Part shown: piece after piece, positions 17,066 to 25,465 of the stretch
How positions within the stretch are numbered: position 1 is the stretch's first letter
How the letters are laid out: each line of letters begins with the position of its first letter
Made by a program: the position numbers and the translations under genes
The notes under the pieces: generated by a model
Told to the model about the DNA's origin: nothing
Database searches by the model: none
The model's input: the letters and a program-made list of their open reading frames with translations, nothing else
Origin: LMDS01 sp964249855
GTDB lineage: Bacteria; Pseudomonadota; Gammaproteobacteria; Burkholderiales; Burkholderiaceae_C
Reading direction: 5' to 3'
NCBI GenBank assembly: GCA_964249855.1
Contig: CAXUDL010000009.1
Coordinates: 62,001-126,000 of the forward strand
Length of the DNA stretch: 64,000 nucleotides

Positions 17066-17776
17066 TCAAACGTGGACCAGCGTGCCCTCGTCCTCGCCCT
17101 GCACGACGCGCTTCAACGCGCCGGGCTTCGCGATGCTGAACACGCGGATCGGCAGCTTCTGGTCACGGCAGAGCGCGAACGCGGTGGCGTCGAGCACCTG
17201 CAGGTTCTTCGTGATCGCCTCGTCGAAGGTGATCTGGGAATAGCGGATCGCGGCCGGGTCCTTCTTCGGGTCGGCGCTGTAGACGCCGTCGACCTTCGTC
17301 GCCTTCAGCACGATCTGCGCGCCGATCTCGGCGCCGCGCAGCGCCGCCGCTGTGTCGGTCGTGAAGAACGGGTTGCCCGTGCCGGCTGCGAAGACGACGA
17401 CCTTGCCCTCCTCGAGATACTGCAGCGCCTTCGGCCGGACGTACGGTTCGACGACCTGCTCGATGCCGATCGCCGACATCACCCGCGCGGTCATGCCCTC
17501 TTGCCGCATCGTGTCGGCAAGCGCGAGCGAATTCATGACGGTGGCGAGCATGCCCATGTAGTCGGCCGTCGCGCGGTCCATGCCGACCGAGCCGCCGGCG
17601 ACGCCGCGAAAGATGTTGCCGCCGCCGATCACGACCGCGACCTCGCAGCCGAGCTGGGTGACTTCCTGGATTTCCCGCACCATCCGGACGATCGTCGCGC
17701 GGTTGATGCCGAAGGCGTCGTCCCCCATCAAGGCTTCACCAGACAGTTTCAGCAGGATGCGCTTGTAAGCGGCCAT
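17066..17776 (-). CDS. pyrH: UMP kinase
   Basis: PyrH phosphorylates UMP to UDP in pyrimidine synthesis. The 236-residue protein is an amino-acid-kinase-fold hexamer. N-terminal KRILLKLSGEALMGDDAFGI, IGGGNIFRGV (Gly-rich phosphate loop), MGMLATVMNSLAL and the nucleotide-binding AAGTGNPFFTTDTAAALRG are all diagnostic. Family members are activated by GTP and inhibited by UTP. It sits between tsf (86 bases upstream) and frr. Confidence 0.98.
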   Translation of the reverse strand: MAAYKRILLKLSGEALMGDDAFGINRATIVRMVREIQEVTQLGCEVAVVIGGGNIFRGVAGGSVGMDRATADYMGMLATVMNSLALADTMRQEGMTARVMSAIGIEQVVEPYVRPKALQYLEEGKVVVFAAGTGNPFFTTDTAAALRGAEIGAQIVLKATKVDGVYSADPKKDPAAIRYSQITFDEAITKNLQVLDATAFALCRDQKLPIRVFSIAKPGALKRVVQGEDEGTLVHV

Positions 17777-17862
17777 GGGCGGGCTCCGTGGAAGGTGATG
17801 CGGGCGGACCGGCTGCGAAGTCTACGGCGGATCACCGGCTGCGCCGGCCGCCGCGGAGCCCG

Positions 17863-18792
17863 TCAGTCGGCCTTCGGCTCGCCCTTCGCGGCAGCGACCT
17901 GCGCGGCCACTTCGGCGGCGAAGTCGTCGACCTTCTTCTCGATGCCTTCGCCCACGACGTAGAGCGTGAAGCCGAGCACCCGCGTCGCCTTCTCCTTGAG
18001 CATCTGCTCGACCGTCTGCTTGTCGTTCTTGACGAACGACTGGTTGAAGAGGCTGACCTCCTTCAGGTACTTCTGCACCGAGCCTTGGACGCGCTTGGCG
18101 ACGATCTCGGGCGACTGCGTCGGCTTGCCCTCGGCTCGAGCCTTCTCGGCATCCTCGGCGGCTTTCTCGGCGGCGATCTTGCGCTCGGTCTCGATCAGGC
18201 CGGCAGGAACGTCCGACGAGGCGAGCGCCACCGGCTTCATCGCTGCGACGTGCATCGCGACGTCCTTGGCAGCGACCTCGTCGCCCTCGAACTCGACCAG
18301 CACGCCGATGCGCGTGCCGTGCAGATAGCTCGCGAGCCGGCCGCCGGCGTAGCGCTTGAAGCGTCGGATCGAGATGTTCTCGCCGATCTTGCCGACGAGG
18401 CCCTTGCGCACGTCCTCGATCGTCGGGCCGAAGCCGTCCTGCGAATGGGGCAGCACCGACAGCGCGGCGACGTCCGGCGAATTCGAGTCGGCGACGAGCT
18501 TGGCGCAGGCATTCGCGAACGCGAGGAACGAGTCGTTCTTGGTGACGAAGTCGGTCTCGCAGTTCACTTCGACCAGCGCACCGGCTTCCGCGCCGACCGA
18601 CGCGGTGATCACGCCCTCGGCGGTCACGCGCGACGCAGCCTTGCCGGCCTTGCTGCCGAGCTTCACGCGCAGCAGCTCCTCGGCACGCGCCATGTCGCCC
18701 TGCGCCTCGGTCAGCGCCTTCTTGCATTCCATCATCGGGGCGTCGGTCTTCGCCCGCAACTCGCCGACCATGCTCGCAGTGATCGCAGCCAT
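17863..18792 (-). CDS. tsf: Translation elongation factor Ts
   Basis: EF-Ts is the nucleotide exchange factor that reloads EF-Tu with GTP. The 309-residue protein begins with the UBA-like N-domain (LRAKTDAPMMECKKALTEAQ, then DMARAEELLR). It continues with the core containing CETDFVTKNDSFLAFA, where Asp-Phe contact EF-Tu, and ends in a coiled region and short C-terminal module. The ATG at 18792 has GGAGAA seven bases upstream; the frame is open further but the extension is low complexity. A hairpin with a T-run sits between rpsB and this gene, so Tsf output may be set below RpsB. Confidence 0.98.
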   Translation of the reverse strand: MAAITASMVGELRAKTDAPMMECKKALTEAQGDMARAEELLRVKLGSKAGKAASRVTAEGVITASVGAEAGALVEVNCETDFVTKNDSFLAFANACAKLVADSNSPDVAALSVLPHSQDGFGPTIEDVRKGLVGKIGENISIRRFKRYAGGRLASYLHGTRIGVLVEFEGDEVAAKDVAMHVAAMKPVALASSDVPAGLIETERKIAAEKAAEDAEKARAEGKPTQSPEIVAKRVQGSVQKYLKEVSLFNQSFVKNDKQTVEQMLKEKATRVLGFTLYVVGEGIEKKVDDFAAEVAAQVAAAKGEPKAD

Positions 18793-18861
18793 CGTGAAGT
18801 TCTCCGGTTGTGCCGCCTCGGGCCGCCCCGAGGGAGCGGACGGAGCGCAGCGAACGGGTTG

Positions 18862-18886
18862 AAAAAAAGGGGCCGCGAAGCCCCTT
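18862..18886 (-). terminator. Intrinsic terminator/attenuator between rpsB and tsf
   Basis: Read on the minus strand, a perfect 7-base-pair stem (AAGGGGC / GCCCCTT) closes a six-base loop. A run of seven T residues (counting the last T of the stem) follows. It lies 43 bases past the rpsB stop and 70 bases before the tsf start. In enterobacteria the rpsB-tsf spacer also carries a partial terminator that lowers tsf expression; the same role is inferred here. Confidence 0.65.
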
Positions 18887-18928
18887 GTTCGAAGTCCGCT
18901 CGCGTCGGCGCGTCGCGGACGAAGGGGC

Positions 18929-19672
18929 TCAGGCGCCTTCGCTGACTTCGACGAATTCGTCGCTCTCGGCGCCGGCCTGGACGACCTCGTTGGTCGCATT
19001 GGACTTGCCCTCGAGCACCGCGTCGGCGACCGCCTTGGCGTACAGCGCCACGGCCTTCGACGAGTCGTCGTTGCCCGGGATCACGTAGTCGATGCCTTCG
19101 GGCGAATGGTTCGAGTCGACGATGCCGATGATCGGAATGCCGAGCTTCTTGGCCTCGAGGATCGCGATCTTGTGATAGCCGACGTCGATGACGAACATCG
19201 CGTCGGGCAACGCGTTCATGTCCTGGATGCCGCCCATGTCCTTCTCGAGCTTGCCGAGCTCGCGCTGGAACATCAGCGCTTCCTTCTTGATGCGGATCTC
19301 GGTGCCCGCCTCGACCTGCGCCTTCATTTCCTTCAGGCGCTTGAGCGAGCCCTTGACGGTCTTGAAGTTGGTGAGCATGCCGCCGAGCCAGCGCTGGTCG
19401 ACGAAAGGCATGCCGGCACGGCGCGCCTCCGCAGCGATCACCTCGCGCGCCTGGCGCTTGGTGCCGATCATCAAAATCGTTCCGCGCTTTCCCGAGAGCT
19501 GCCGGATGAACTTCATCGCGTCGTTGAAGAGCGGCTGCGTCTTCTCGAGGTTGATGATGTGAATCTTGTTGCGGTGGCCGTAGATGAACGGCGCCATCTT
19601 CGGATTCCAGAAGCGCGTCTGGTGCCCGAAGTGGACACCGGCTTCCAGCATTTCACGCATGGTGACTGACAT
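18929..19672 (-). CDS. rpsB: 30S ribosomal protein S2
   Basis: S2 is a structural protein of the small subunit, placed at the back of the head and body and needed for S1 binding. The 247-residue protein begins SVTMREMLEAGVHFGHQTRF and contains NKIHIINLEKTQPLF and WLGGMLTNFKTVKGSLKRLK. GIPIIGIVDSNHSPEGIDYV and the nucleotide-like PGNDDSSKAVALYA follow. All are family signatures. The ATG at 19672 has GGAG upstream. It is the first gene of the minus-strand train, reading away from the divergent amidase. A likely promoter lies about 155 bases upstream. Confidence 0.98.
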   Translation of the reverse strand: MSVTMREMLEAGVHFGHQTRFWNPKMAPFIYGHRNKIHIINLEKTQPLFNDAMKFIRQLSGKRGTILMIGTKRQAREVIAAEARRAGMPFVDQRWLGGMLTNFKTVKGSLKRLKEMKAQVEAGTEIRIKKEALMFQRELGKLEKDMGGIQDMNALPDAMFVIDVGYHKIAILEAKKLGIPIIGIVDSNHSPEGIDYVIPGNDDSSKAVALYAKAVADAVLEGKSNATNEVVQAGAESDEFVEVSEGA

Positions 19673-19825
19673 GAGAGCTCCAGAAGGTTGGGTCTTGAAG
19701 CCGGTCCGAATCGAGGCCGCGATACCCGGGAGTCGTCCTGGGCGCGGCACCGACACCTTGGGTGGCCGGTTCGCTGATTTGCCCTGTCCCTTGCGCTGGT
19801 CGCGCTGCGGGAGCAAAGCTTATCG

Positions 19826-19834
19826 AGTATACCA
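19826..19834 (-). promoter_or_regulatory. Extended -10 promoter element for rpsB
   Basis: On the minus strand the sequence reads TGGTATACT, an extended -10 element (TGn plus TATACT). No good -35 hexamer lies 16-19 bases upstream, which extended -10 promoters tolerate. It would start a leader of about 145 bases before rpsB. It overlaps the region just before the divergent amidase ATG at 19843. Confidence 0.4.
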
Positions 19835-19842
19835 TTCACCTC

Positions 19843-21195
19843 ATGCGCGACGACCTTTGGGCGGCACGGGCGGCCATCGAGCACGGCACGACGACGGCCG
19901 TCGAACGGCTCGCCGGGTCGTTCCGCGCGGCCGGCTCGCCGGCGTGCGCCGATGCGTTCCTGTCGACGAGCGTCGCGGCCGGCGAGGCAGCGGCCCGCGC
20001 CGTCGACATCCTGCACGCCGCGGGCGCGCCGCTGCCGCCGCTCGCCGGCCTGGCAGTGAGCATCAAGGACCTCTTCGACGTGCGCGGCGAGACGACAGCG
20101 GCCGGTTCGACCGTGCTCGCCGACGACCCGCCGGCCGTCGCCGACTGTCCAGCCGTCGCGCGGCTGCGCCGCGCCGGCGCGGCGTTCGTCGGCCGGACCA
20201 ACATGACCGAGTTCGCGTTCTCCGGCGTCGGCATCAATCCGCACCACGGCACGCCGGCCAACCCCGCCACGGCGGCGCTCGACGGCCTCGCGCGCATTCC
20301 CGGCGGATCGACGTCCGGCGGCGCGGTCTCGGTCGCGACCGGCGCGGCCTGGGCGGCACTCGGCTCCGACACCGGCGGCTCGATCCGCATCCCCGCTGCG
20401 CTGCAGGGCCTGGTCGGCTTCAAGAACACCGCGCGCCTGACGCCGGCCGACGGCGCCGTGCCGCTGTCGACGACGCTCGACACCGTCTGCGCGATCACCC
20501 GCTCGGTGCGCGACGCGATCGTCGTCCACGAAGTCCTCGCCGATCGCCGCGTGGCGCCGCTCGCCAAGCCGCTGTCGGCGCTGCGGTTCGGCCTGCCGAC
20601 GACGCTGATGCTCGACGATCTCGAGCCCGGCGTCGCCACGGCGTTCGAGCACGCGGTCGCGGCGCTCCGTCATGCAGGGGCCCGGGTCGACGAGATCGTC
20701 ATGCCCCGCCTCGACGACGTGGCGACCATCAACGCCGCCGGCGGCTTCTCGCCGGTGGAGGCCTGGGCCTGGCATCGCCGCCGCCTGTCGCTGCACGCGG
20801 ATCGCTACGACCCGCGCGTCGCGAGCCGCATCCGCCGCGGCGAGGCGATGACCGGCGCCGACTACATCGACCTGATCCGGGCCCGGCGTGACTGGATCGC
20901 GTCCATGGCCGCCGAGCTCGACGGCTTCGATGCGCTGCTGAGCCCGACCCTGCCCTGCATCGCACCACCGCTCGCGCCGCTGCTCGACGACGACGCGGCG
21001 TTCTTCCGCGTCAATGCACGGCTGCTGCGCAATCCATCGGTCGTCAACCTGCTCGACGGCTGCGCACTGTCGCTGCCCTGCCACGCGCCCGGCACCATGC
21101 CCGCCGGACTCATGATCTGGTCGGGCGCCCTGCGCGACGACGCCGTGCTCGGCGCGTCGCTCGCCATCGAATCGGCGCTCGCGGCGGCGGCCTAG
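19843..21195 (+). CDS. Amidase signature family protein (GatA-like amidase)
   Basis: This 450-residue protein belongs to the amidase signature family, which hydrolyses amides with a Lys-Ser-Ser triad. The Lys is residue 75 in AVSIKDLFDVRG. The Ser-rich loop is GGSTSGGA near 154-161. The nucleophile lies in GSDTGGSIRIPAALQGLVG, Ser about 180. No gatB or gatC is adjacent, so it is unlikely to be part of the tRNA amidotransferase. Stand-alone members act on small amides, for example indoleacetamide, allophanate or aryl amides; the substrate cannot be told here. I chose the ATG at 19843; upstream codons (to 19762) overlap the divergent rpsB control region. It diverges from rpsB in a variable junction between two conserved blocks. 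Confidence 0.88.
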   Translation: MRDDLWAARAAIEHGTTTAVERLAGSFRAAGSPACADAFLSTSVAAGEAAARAVDILHAAGAPLPPLAGLAVSIKDLFDVRGETTAAGSTVLADDPPAVADCPAVARLRRAGAAFVGRTNMTEFAFSGVGINPHHGTPANPATAALDGLARIPGGSTSGGAVSVATGAAWAALGSDTGGSIRIPAALQGLVGFKNTARLTPADGAVPLSTTLDTVCAITRSVRDAIVVHEVLADRRVAPLAKPLSALRFGLPTTLMLDDLEPGVATAFEHAVAALRHAGARVDEIVMPRLDDVATINAAGGFSPVEAWAWHRRRLSLHADRYDPRVASRIRRGEAMTGADYIDLIRARRDWIASMAAELDGFDALLSPTLPCIAPPLAPLLDDDAAFFRVNARLLRNPSVVNLLDGCALSLPCHAPGTMPAGLMIWSGALRDDAVLGASLAIESALAAAA

Positions 21196-21539
21196 GAGCG
21201 TGGGCGGCAGCACTCACCGACCGCTCCGTGCCCGGCGGGGCGCCTCGCAGGGCCTCGCGCGCGAAGTGGCGGTCGGCCGTGCGCAACGGAGCGATGCGAC
21301 GCACGCGTCTCTCGCCAATGCGAGCGTCGCGACGTCGCATGCGCACGCCCGCCGCCCCTCGACGCCGGACCGGGATCGCGGCCGGAGCCGCGCCGGCGCG
21401 TCGTCGCGGCCGCGTGGCTCGGATGCACCGCACGACCTCGTCGACGCCTCGTCCACGGGCCCGGACCGCCGCGGCGGCCGCGCGGGCTCGCACCGCGCAC
21501 GCCGCTCGGTGCGGACCTCCGCGGCCGGACGGCGCTGAC
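21196..21539 (+). other. 344-base spacer, GC-rich, no supported gene
   Basis: This gap lies between the amidase stop and the DadA-like start. Both strands can be read open for about 100 codons, but every translation is dominated by Arg, Ala, Pro and Ser, as expected from GC-rich non-coding DNA. The frame on the plus strand runs without a stop into the DadA-like gene. I see no terminator, tRNA or clear promoter. Confidence 0.5.
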
Positions 21540-22874
21540 ATGCACGTCGCAGTGGTCGGCGCCGGAATCGTCGGCGTGACGACGGCCTACGAGCTCGCTG
21601 CCGACGGCCACCGGGTGACCGTCTTCGAGCGCCGCGGCAGCGTCGCCGCGGAAAGCAGCTCGGGCAGTGCCGGCATCGTCGCGCCGGACTTCGTCGTTCC
21701 GCGCGCGGCGCCGGGTCGGTCGACCGGACTGCTCGCGACGCTGCTGAACCGCGACGCGCCGGTCCGGCTGGCGAGCCTCGACATCGCGACCGCGCGCTGG
21801 GCCTGGCACTGGTGGCGCGCTTGCCGCGACGGCACGTCGCCAGCGAACCGCCTGCGCGTGCAACGGCTCGCCCACTACAGCCGCGATCGCCTGCGCGAGC
21901 TGACGCGGCGCCTGCAGCTCGACTACGAGCACAGCGACGGCTACCTCGTGCTCCTGCGAGGCGCCGCCGAGCTCGCGCTCGTGAAGCCCGCGCTCGCGGC
22001 GCTCGCGGCATCGGGCACGCGCTTCGAGACGCTCGACGGCGCAGGTTGCCGCGCCGTCGAGCCGGGCCTGTCGCCGGACACACCGCTCGCCGGCGGCGTG
22101 TGGCTGCCGGCGGACGAGGTCGGCAACTGCCGGCAGTTCGCCGCCCTGCTCCGCCAGCGCGCCGAGGCGCTCGGCGTGCGCTTCCGCTTCCACACGACGG
22201 TCCAGGCGATCGAGGGCGGTCGCGAGCCGGCCCTGATCGCAGTGCACGCACCGCCGAGCGAGGCTTTGCAGCACGCGTCCGTGAACGAGGGTCCGGCGAC
22301 GGTCCCGATGGCCGAAGGGCCGCGCAGCCGACCGTACGACGCGATCGTCGTCTGCGCTGCGCTCGGGTCGGCCGAACTGCTGCGGCCGCACGGTGTGCGC
22401 CTGCCGCTGCGGGCGGTCTGGGGCTATTCGATCACAGCGCCGCTGCGCCGCCACGAGCTGCATCCCGATCCCGGCCCGCGCTCGGCATTGCGCGACGAGC
22501 GCCACCGCGTCTCGATCACCCGGCTCGGCCAGCGGGTGCGCGTGGCCGGCGGCGCGGAACTCGGCGGCAGCGCCGACCGCTTCGATCCGGCCGCGATCGA
22601 GCGGCTGCACACGGTCCTGCACGACTGGTTCCCCGGCGCCGCGCAGCTCGAGCAGGTGCAGCGTTGGAAAGGTGCGCGGCCGTCGTTGCCGGACGGGCAG
22701 CCGATCGTCGGCCCGAGCGGCACCGCCGGTCTCTGGCTCAATCTCGGCCAGGGCTCGAGCGGCTGGGCGCTGGCCTGCGGCTCGGCGCGGCTGGTCGCCG
22801 ACGCGATCGGCGGCAGGCCGCCGGCGATCGACGTCGACGGGCTCGGCGTCGAACGGCTCGGAGCCGTCCGGTGA
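21540..22874 (+). CDS. FAD-dependent oxidoreductase, D-amino acid dehydrogenase (DadA)-like
   Basis: The 444-residue protein has the DAO fold. The N-terminal Rossmann FAD site reads VAVVGAGIVGVTTAYELAAD, ending in an acidic residue (VFERRG) that binds the ribose. SSSGSAGIVAPDFVVP matches the DadA N-terminal block. Near the C-terminus, LPDGQPIVGPSG followed by LWLNLGQGSSGWALACGSA is the second FAD contact and is typical of DadA. Such enzymes deaminate D-amino acids at the membrane and pass electrons to quinone. A stretch near residues 235-265 (HAPPSEALQHASVNEG) looks like an insertion. It overlaps the next gene by four bases (GTGA). No alanine racemase lies beside it, so the substrate is inferred. 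Confidence 0.85.
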   Translation: MHVAVVGAGIVGVTTAYELAADGHRVTVFERRGSVAAESSSGSAGIVAPDFVVPRAAPGRSTGLLATLLNRDAPVRLASLDIATARWAWHWWRACRDGTSPANRLRVQRLAHYSRDRLRELTRRLQLDYEHSDGYLVLLRGAAELALVKPALAALAASGTRFETLDGAGCRAVEPGLSPDTPLAGGVWLPADEVGNCRQFAALLRQRAEALGVRFRFHTTVQAIEGGREPALIAVHAPPSEALQHASVNEGPATVPMAEGPRSRPYDAIVVCAALGSAELLRPHGVRLPLRAVWGYSITAPLRRHELHPDPGPRSALRDERHRVSITRLGQRVRVAGGAELGGSADRFDPAAIERLHTVLHDWFPGAAQLEQVQRWKGARPSLPDGQPIVGPSGTAGLWLNLGQGSSGWALACGSARLVADAIGGRPPAIDVDGLGVERLGAVR

Positions 22875-24382
22875 CGGCGTCCGGCCTTCACCGCGTCCTG
22901 CCGAGCTCGCGGGACCGGGCGCTGTTCGATCTCGCCGCCAGCCGCAGGATCGAGACCGCGGCACTCGCGGCCGCGTCGCCGGGAGCGCTGATGCGCGCCG
23001 CGGGTCATGCGGTCGCGCGACTCGCGCTGGCGGTCGCGCCGCATGCTGAGCGCATCTGGGTCGCCGCCGGCCTCGGGCACAACGGCGGCGACGGACTCGA
23101 GGCGGCGGCGCATCTCGCCGCGGCCGGGCGGCGCGTCGATGTCGGCCTCCAGGACGCCGCCGAACGCCTTCCCGCCGACGCGCGCGCCGCGCTCGAACGC
23201 GCACAGGCCGCGGGCGCGAGCGTCGCAGCCGGCCTGGCGTCCCCGGCGCTCGGCCCCGCCGATCTGGCACTCGACGCCCTGCTCGGCCTCGGCGCCCGCA
23301 GACCGCCCGTCGGCGCGATGGCCGCGGCGGTGCGTCATCTCAACGCGCAGCGCTGCGCGGTGCTGGCCGTGGACGTGCCGTCGGGCCTCGACGTCGACAC
23401 CGGCCAGCCGCTCGGCGACGACTGCGTGATCGCGACGCACACGCTGTCGATCCTGTGCCTGCGGCCGGGGCTCTTCACCGCGAGCGGGCGTGACCACGTC
23501 GGCGACGTCTGGCTGGCCGACCTCGGCGTGACGACGGGCATCGAGGTTCCGACCGCGGTGCTGTCGGCCAGCACGCCGAGCGCGAGCGCGCGCCGCAGGC
23601 ACGCGCAGAACAAGGGCAGTTTCGGCGACGTCGTCGTCGTCGGCGGCGCGACCGGCATGACCGGCGCGGCGCTGCTCGCGGGCGGTGCGGCGCAGGCCGC
23701 CGGCGCGGGCCGGGTGTTCGTCCACCTGCTGCAGCCGGCAGGCTCGGCATTCGCCGTCGATGTGCTCCGCCCCGAGCTGATGTTCCGCAACGACACGCTG
23801 CTCGCCGATGCCGCGCACCTCGCCCGGGCGACGACCGTCTGCGGCTGCGGCGGCGGCGACGCGGTCGCCGACGTGCTGCCGCGTCTGCTCGCCGACGCCG
23901 GCCGCCTCGTGCTCGACGCCGACGCGCTCAACGCGCTCGCCCGAGATTCGTCGCTCGCCGCCCGGCTCGTCGATCGCTCGGCCGCCGGCGGGCCGACGGT
24001 GCTGACGCCGCACCCGCTCGAAGCCGCGCGGCTGCTCGGCGGCACAGTCGCCGAGGTCCAGGCCGACCGGCTGGGCGCTGCACGGCGCCTCGTCGACCGC
24101 TTCGGCTGCGCCGTCGTGCTCAAGGGCTCGGGCAGCATCGTCGCCGCGCCGACGCGGACACCGCGCGTCAACGCCAGCGGCAACGCGACGCTCGCCAGCG
24201 CCGGCACCGGCGACGTGCTCGCCGGCTGGCTCGGCGGCAGCTGGGCGCAGGCGTCCGAGGCCGGCGACGGCTTCGATGCCGCGGTCCGTGCGGTCGCGCA
24301 GCACGGCGCCGCTGCAGGCCCGGCGGACGGCGTGGCGGTGCGTGCCGGCGACCTGATCGAGGCGCTGTGCCGCCGCGGCTGA
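22871..24382 (+). CDS. nnr: Bifunctional NAD(P)H-hydrate epimerase / ADP-dependent dehydratase
   Basis: The protein repairs hydrated NADH and NADPH: the N-terminal YjeF domain interconverts R and S hydrates, and the C-terminal ribokinase-like domain dehydrates the S form with ADP. In this 503-residue fusion the N-domain carries VAAGLGHNGGDGLEAAAHL near 60 and AVDVPSGLDVDTG near 165. The C-domain starts at about 235 with KGSFGDVVVVGGATGMTGAA. It has TPHPLEAARLLG and ends in NASGNATLASAGTGDVLAGW, the ADP-binding and catalytic Asp motif. The GTG at 22871 overlaps the DadA-like stop, so the pair is co-translated. Confidence 0.93.
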   Translation: MTASGLHRVLPSSRDRALFDLAASRRIETAALAAASPGALMRAAGHAVARLALAVAPHAERIWVAAGLGHNGGDGLEAAAHLAAAGRRVDVGLQDAAERLPADARAALERAQAAGASVAAGLASPALGPADLALDALLGLGARRPPVGAMAAAVRHLNAQRCAVLAVDVPSGLDVDTGQPLGDDCVIATHTLSILCLRPGLFTASGRDHVGDVWLADLGVTTGIEVPTAVLSASTPSASARRRHAQNKGSFGDVVVVGGATGMTGAALLAGGAAQAAGAGRVFVHLLQPAGSAFAVDVLRPELMFRNDTLLADAAHLARATTVCGCGGGDAVADVLPRLLADAGRLVLDADALNALARDSSLAARLVDRSAAGGPTVLTPHPLEAARLLGGTVAEVQADRLGAARRLVDRFGCAVVLKGSGSIVAAPTRTPRVNASGNATLASAGTGDVLAGWLGGSWAQASEAGDGFDAAVRAVAQHGAAAGPADGVAVRAGDLIEALCRRG

Positions 24383-24383
24383 A

Positions 24384-24413
24384 CGCTCGCTCGGCCATCC
24401 GGTCCGGCGAGCG
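24384..24413. repeat. Inverted repeat between convergent nnr and SDR genes
   Basis: CGCTCGC and GCGAGCG arms of seven bases enclose a 16-base loop, two bases after the nnr stop. No T-run follows on either strand. It may be a weak bidirectional end-of-transcript structure. The rest of this 149-base spacer shows nothing else. Confidence 0.25.
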
Positions 24414-24531
24414 AAGCCACGACGCGTCGATCGAAGCGATCAAGTCGACCGAGGCGCTGCAGCCGCAGCGCAGCGCATCGGCGTCCCCGTCGGCTCGTTC
24501 GGGCTGCAGCGGCGCCGAGATCGACGCCGGC

Positions 24532-25440
24532 TCAGCCGACCGCCCGCATCGCCTTGCCGACCTCGAGCGTGCCCTGCGCCGCGCCGCTCTCGGGCACCGT
24601 CTCGCCGTCACGGTCCGAGAGCGCGTCCCACTGCGCCGCGACCTGCTCGGGCGCGTCCGGCGACAGGCCGATGAAGACGCCCTCGGTGAGCGTCAGATGC
24701 GCGCGCTCGAAGGCGCCGGCGCCGGCGCAGAGGATGGCGCGCGTCGGCGCGTCTTCGGCGACGAGCGCGAGCAGGCCCGGCGTGACCGCCTCGGGCTGCA
24801 GCAGCGTCAACACCGCCTCGGGCATCAGCTTCTCGGTCATCCGCGTCGCCGCGGTCGGCGCCAGGCAATTGACGCGGATGCCGTTTTTCGCGCCTTCGAT
24901 CGACAGCGTCTGCATCAGGCCGACGAGCGCCATCTTGGCGGCACCGTAGTTCGACTGGCCGAAGTTGCCGTAGAGCCCGGACGAGGACGTCGTCATCACG
25001 ATGCGGCCGTAGTTCTGCGCGCGCATCGGCTCCCATACCGCCTTGCAGCAGTGGACCGCACCCATCAGGTGGACGTCGAGCACGAAGCGGAAGTCGTCGA
25101 GCGACATCTTCGCGAAGCTCTTGTCGCGCAGCACGCCGGCGTTGTTGACGAGGATGTCGACGCGGCCCCAGGCCGCGAGCGCCGCGTCGACCATCGCCTG
25201 CACCGCCGCCGCGTCGGTCACCGAGGCGCCGCTCGCCATCGCCTCGCCGCCGGCGGCGCGGATCTCGTCGACCACCGCCTGTGCTGCGGTCGGCGTGCCG
25301 CCGCTGCCGTCGAGCGTGCCGCCGAGATCGTTGACGACCACCCTGGCGCCGCGCGCCGCGAGCGCGAGCGCATGTTGCCGGCCGAGGCCGCCGCCGGCGC
25401 CGGTCACGACCGCCACGCGGCCATCGAATCGCATCGTCAT
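24532..25440 (-). CDS. SDR-family oxidoreductase, (3R)-hydroxyacyl-CoA dehydrogenase-like
   Basis: This 302-residue short-chain dehydrogenase has the cofactor site VVTGAGGGLGRQHALALA, the NNAG motif (ILVNNAGVLRDKSF) and the catalytic set Ser152/153, Tyr165 and Lys169 in SSSGLYGNFGQSNYGAAK. GGGLGRxHA, NDLGG and LRDKSFAKM followed by YGNFGQSNYGAAKM are typical of the (3R)-hydroxyacyl-CoA dehydrogenase domain of peroxisomal multifunctional enzyme type 2 and its bacterial relatives. The C-terminal 60 residues extend beyond the usual SDR core. A role in fatty acyl-CoA or sterol side-chain oxidation is inferred. It follows rnr by 25 bases, where many betaproteobacteria have rlmB. Confidence 0.88.
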   Translation of the reverse strand: MTMRFDGRVAVVTGAGGGLGRQHALALAARGARVVVNDLGGTLDGSGGTPTAAQAVVDEIRAAGGEAMASGASVTDAAAVQAMVDAALAAWGRVDILVNNAGVLRDKSFAKMSLDDFRFVLDVHLMGAVHCCKAVWEPMRAQNYGRIVMTTSSSGLYGNFGQSNYGAAKMALVGLMQTLSIEGAKNGIRVNCLAPTAATRMTEKLMPEAVLTLLQPEAVTPGLLALVAEDAPTRAILCAGAGAFERAHLTLTEGVFIGLSPDAPEQVAAQWDALSDRDGETVPESGAAQGTLEVGKAMRAVG

Positions 25441-25465
25441 CGCTGAAGCTCCCTGGTGTTCGTCG

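Noticed and set aside
19762..19842. Upstream start for the amidase
   Set aside because: The 27 extra residues lie over the rpsB promoter region and are not part of the amidase family.
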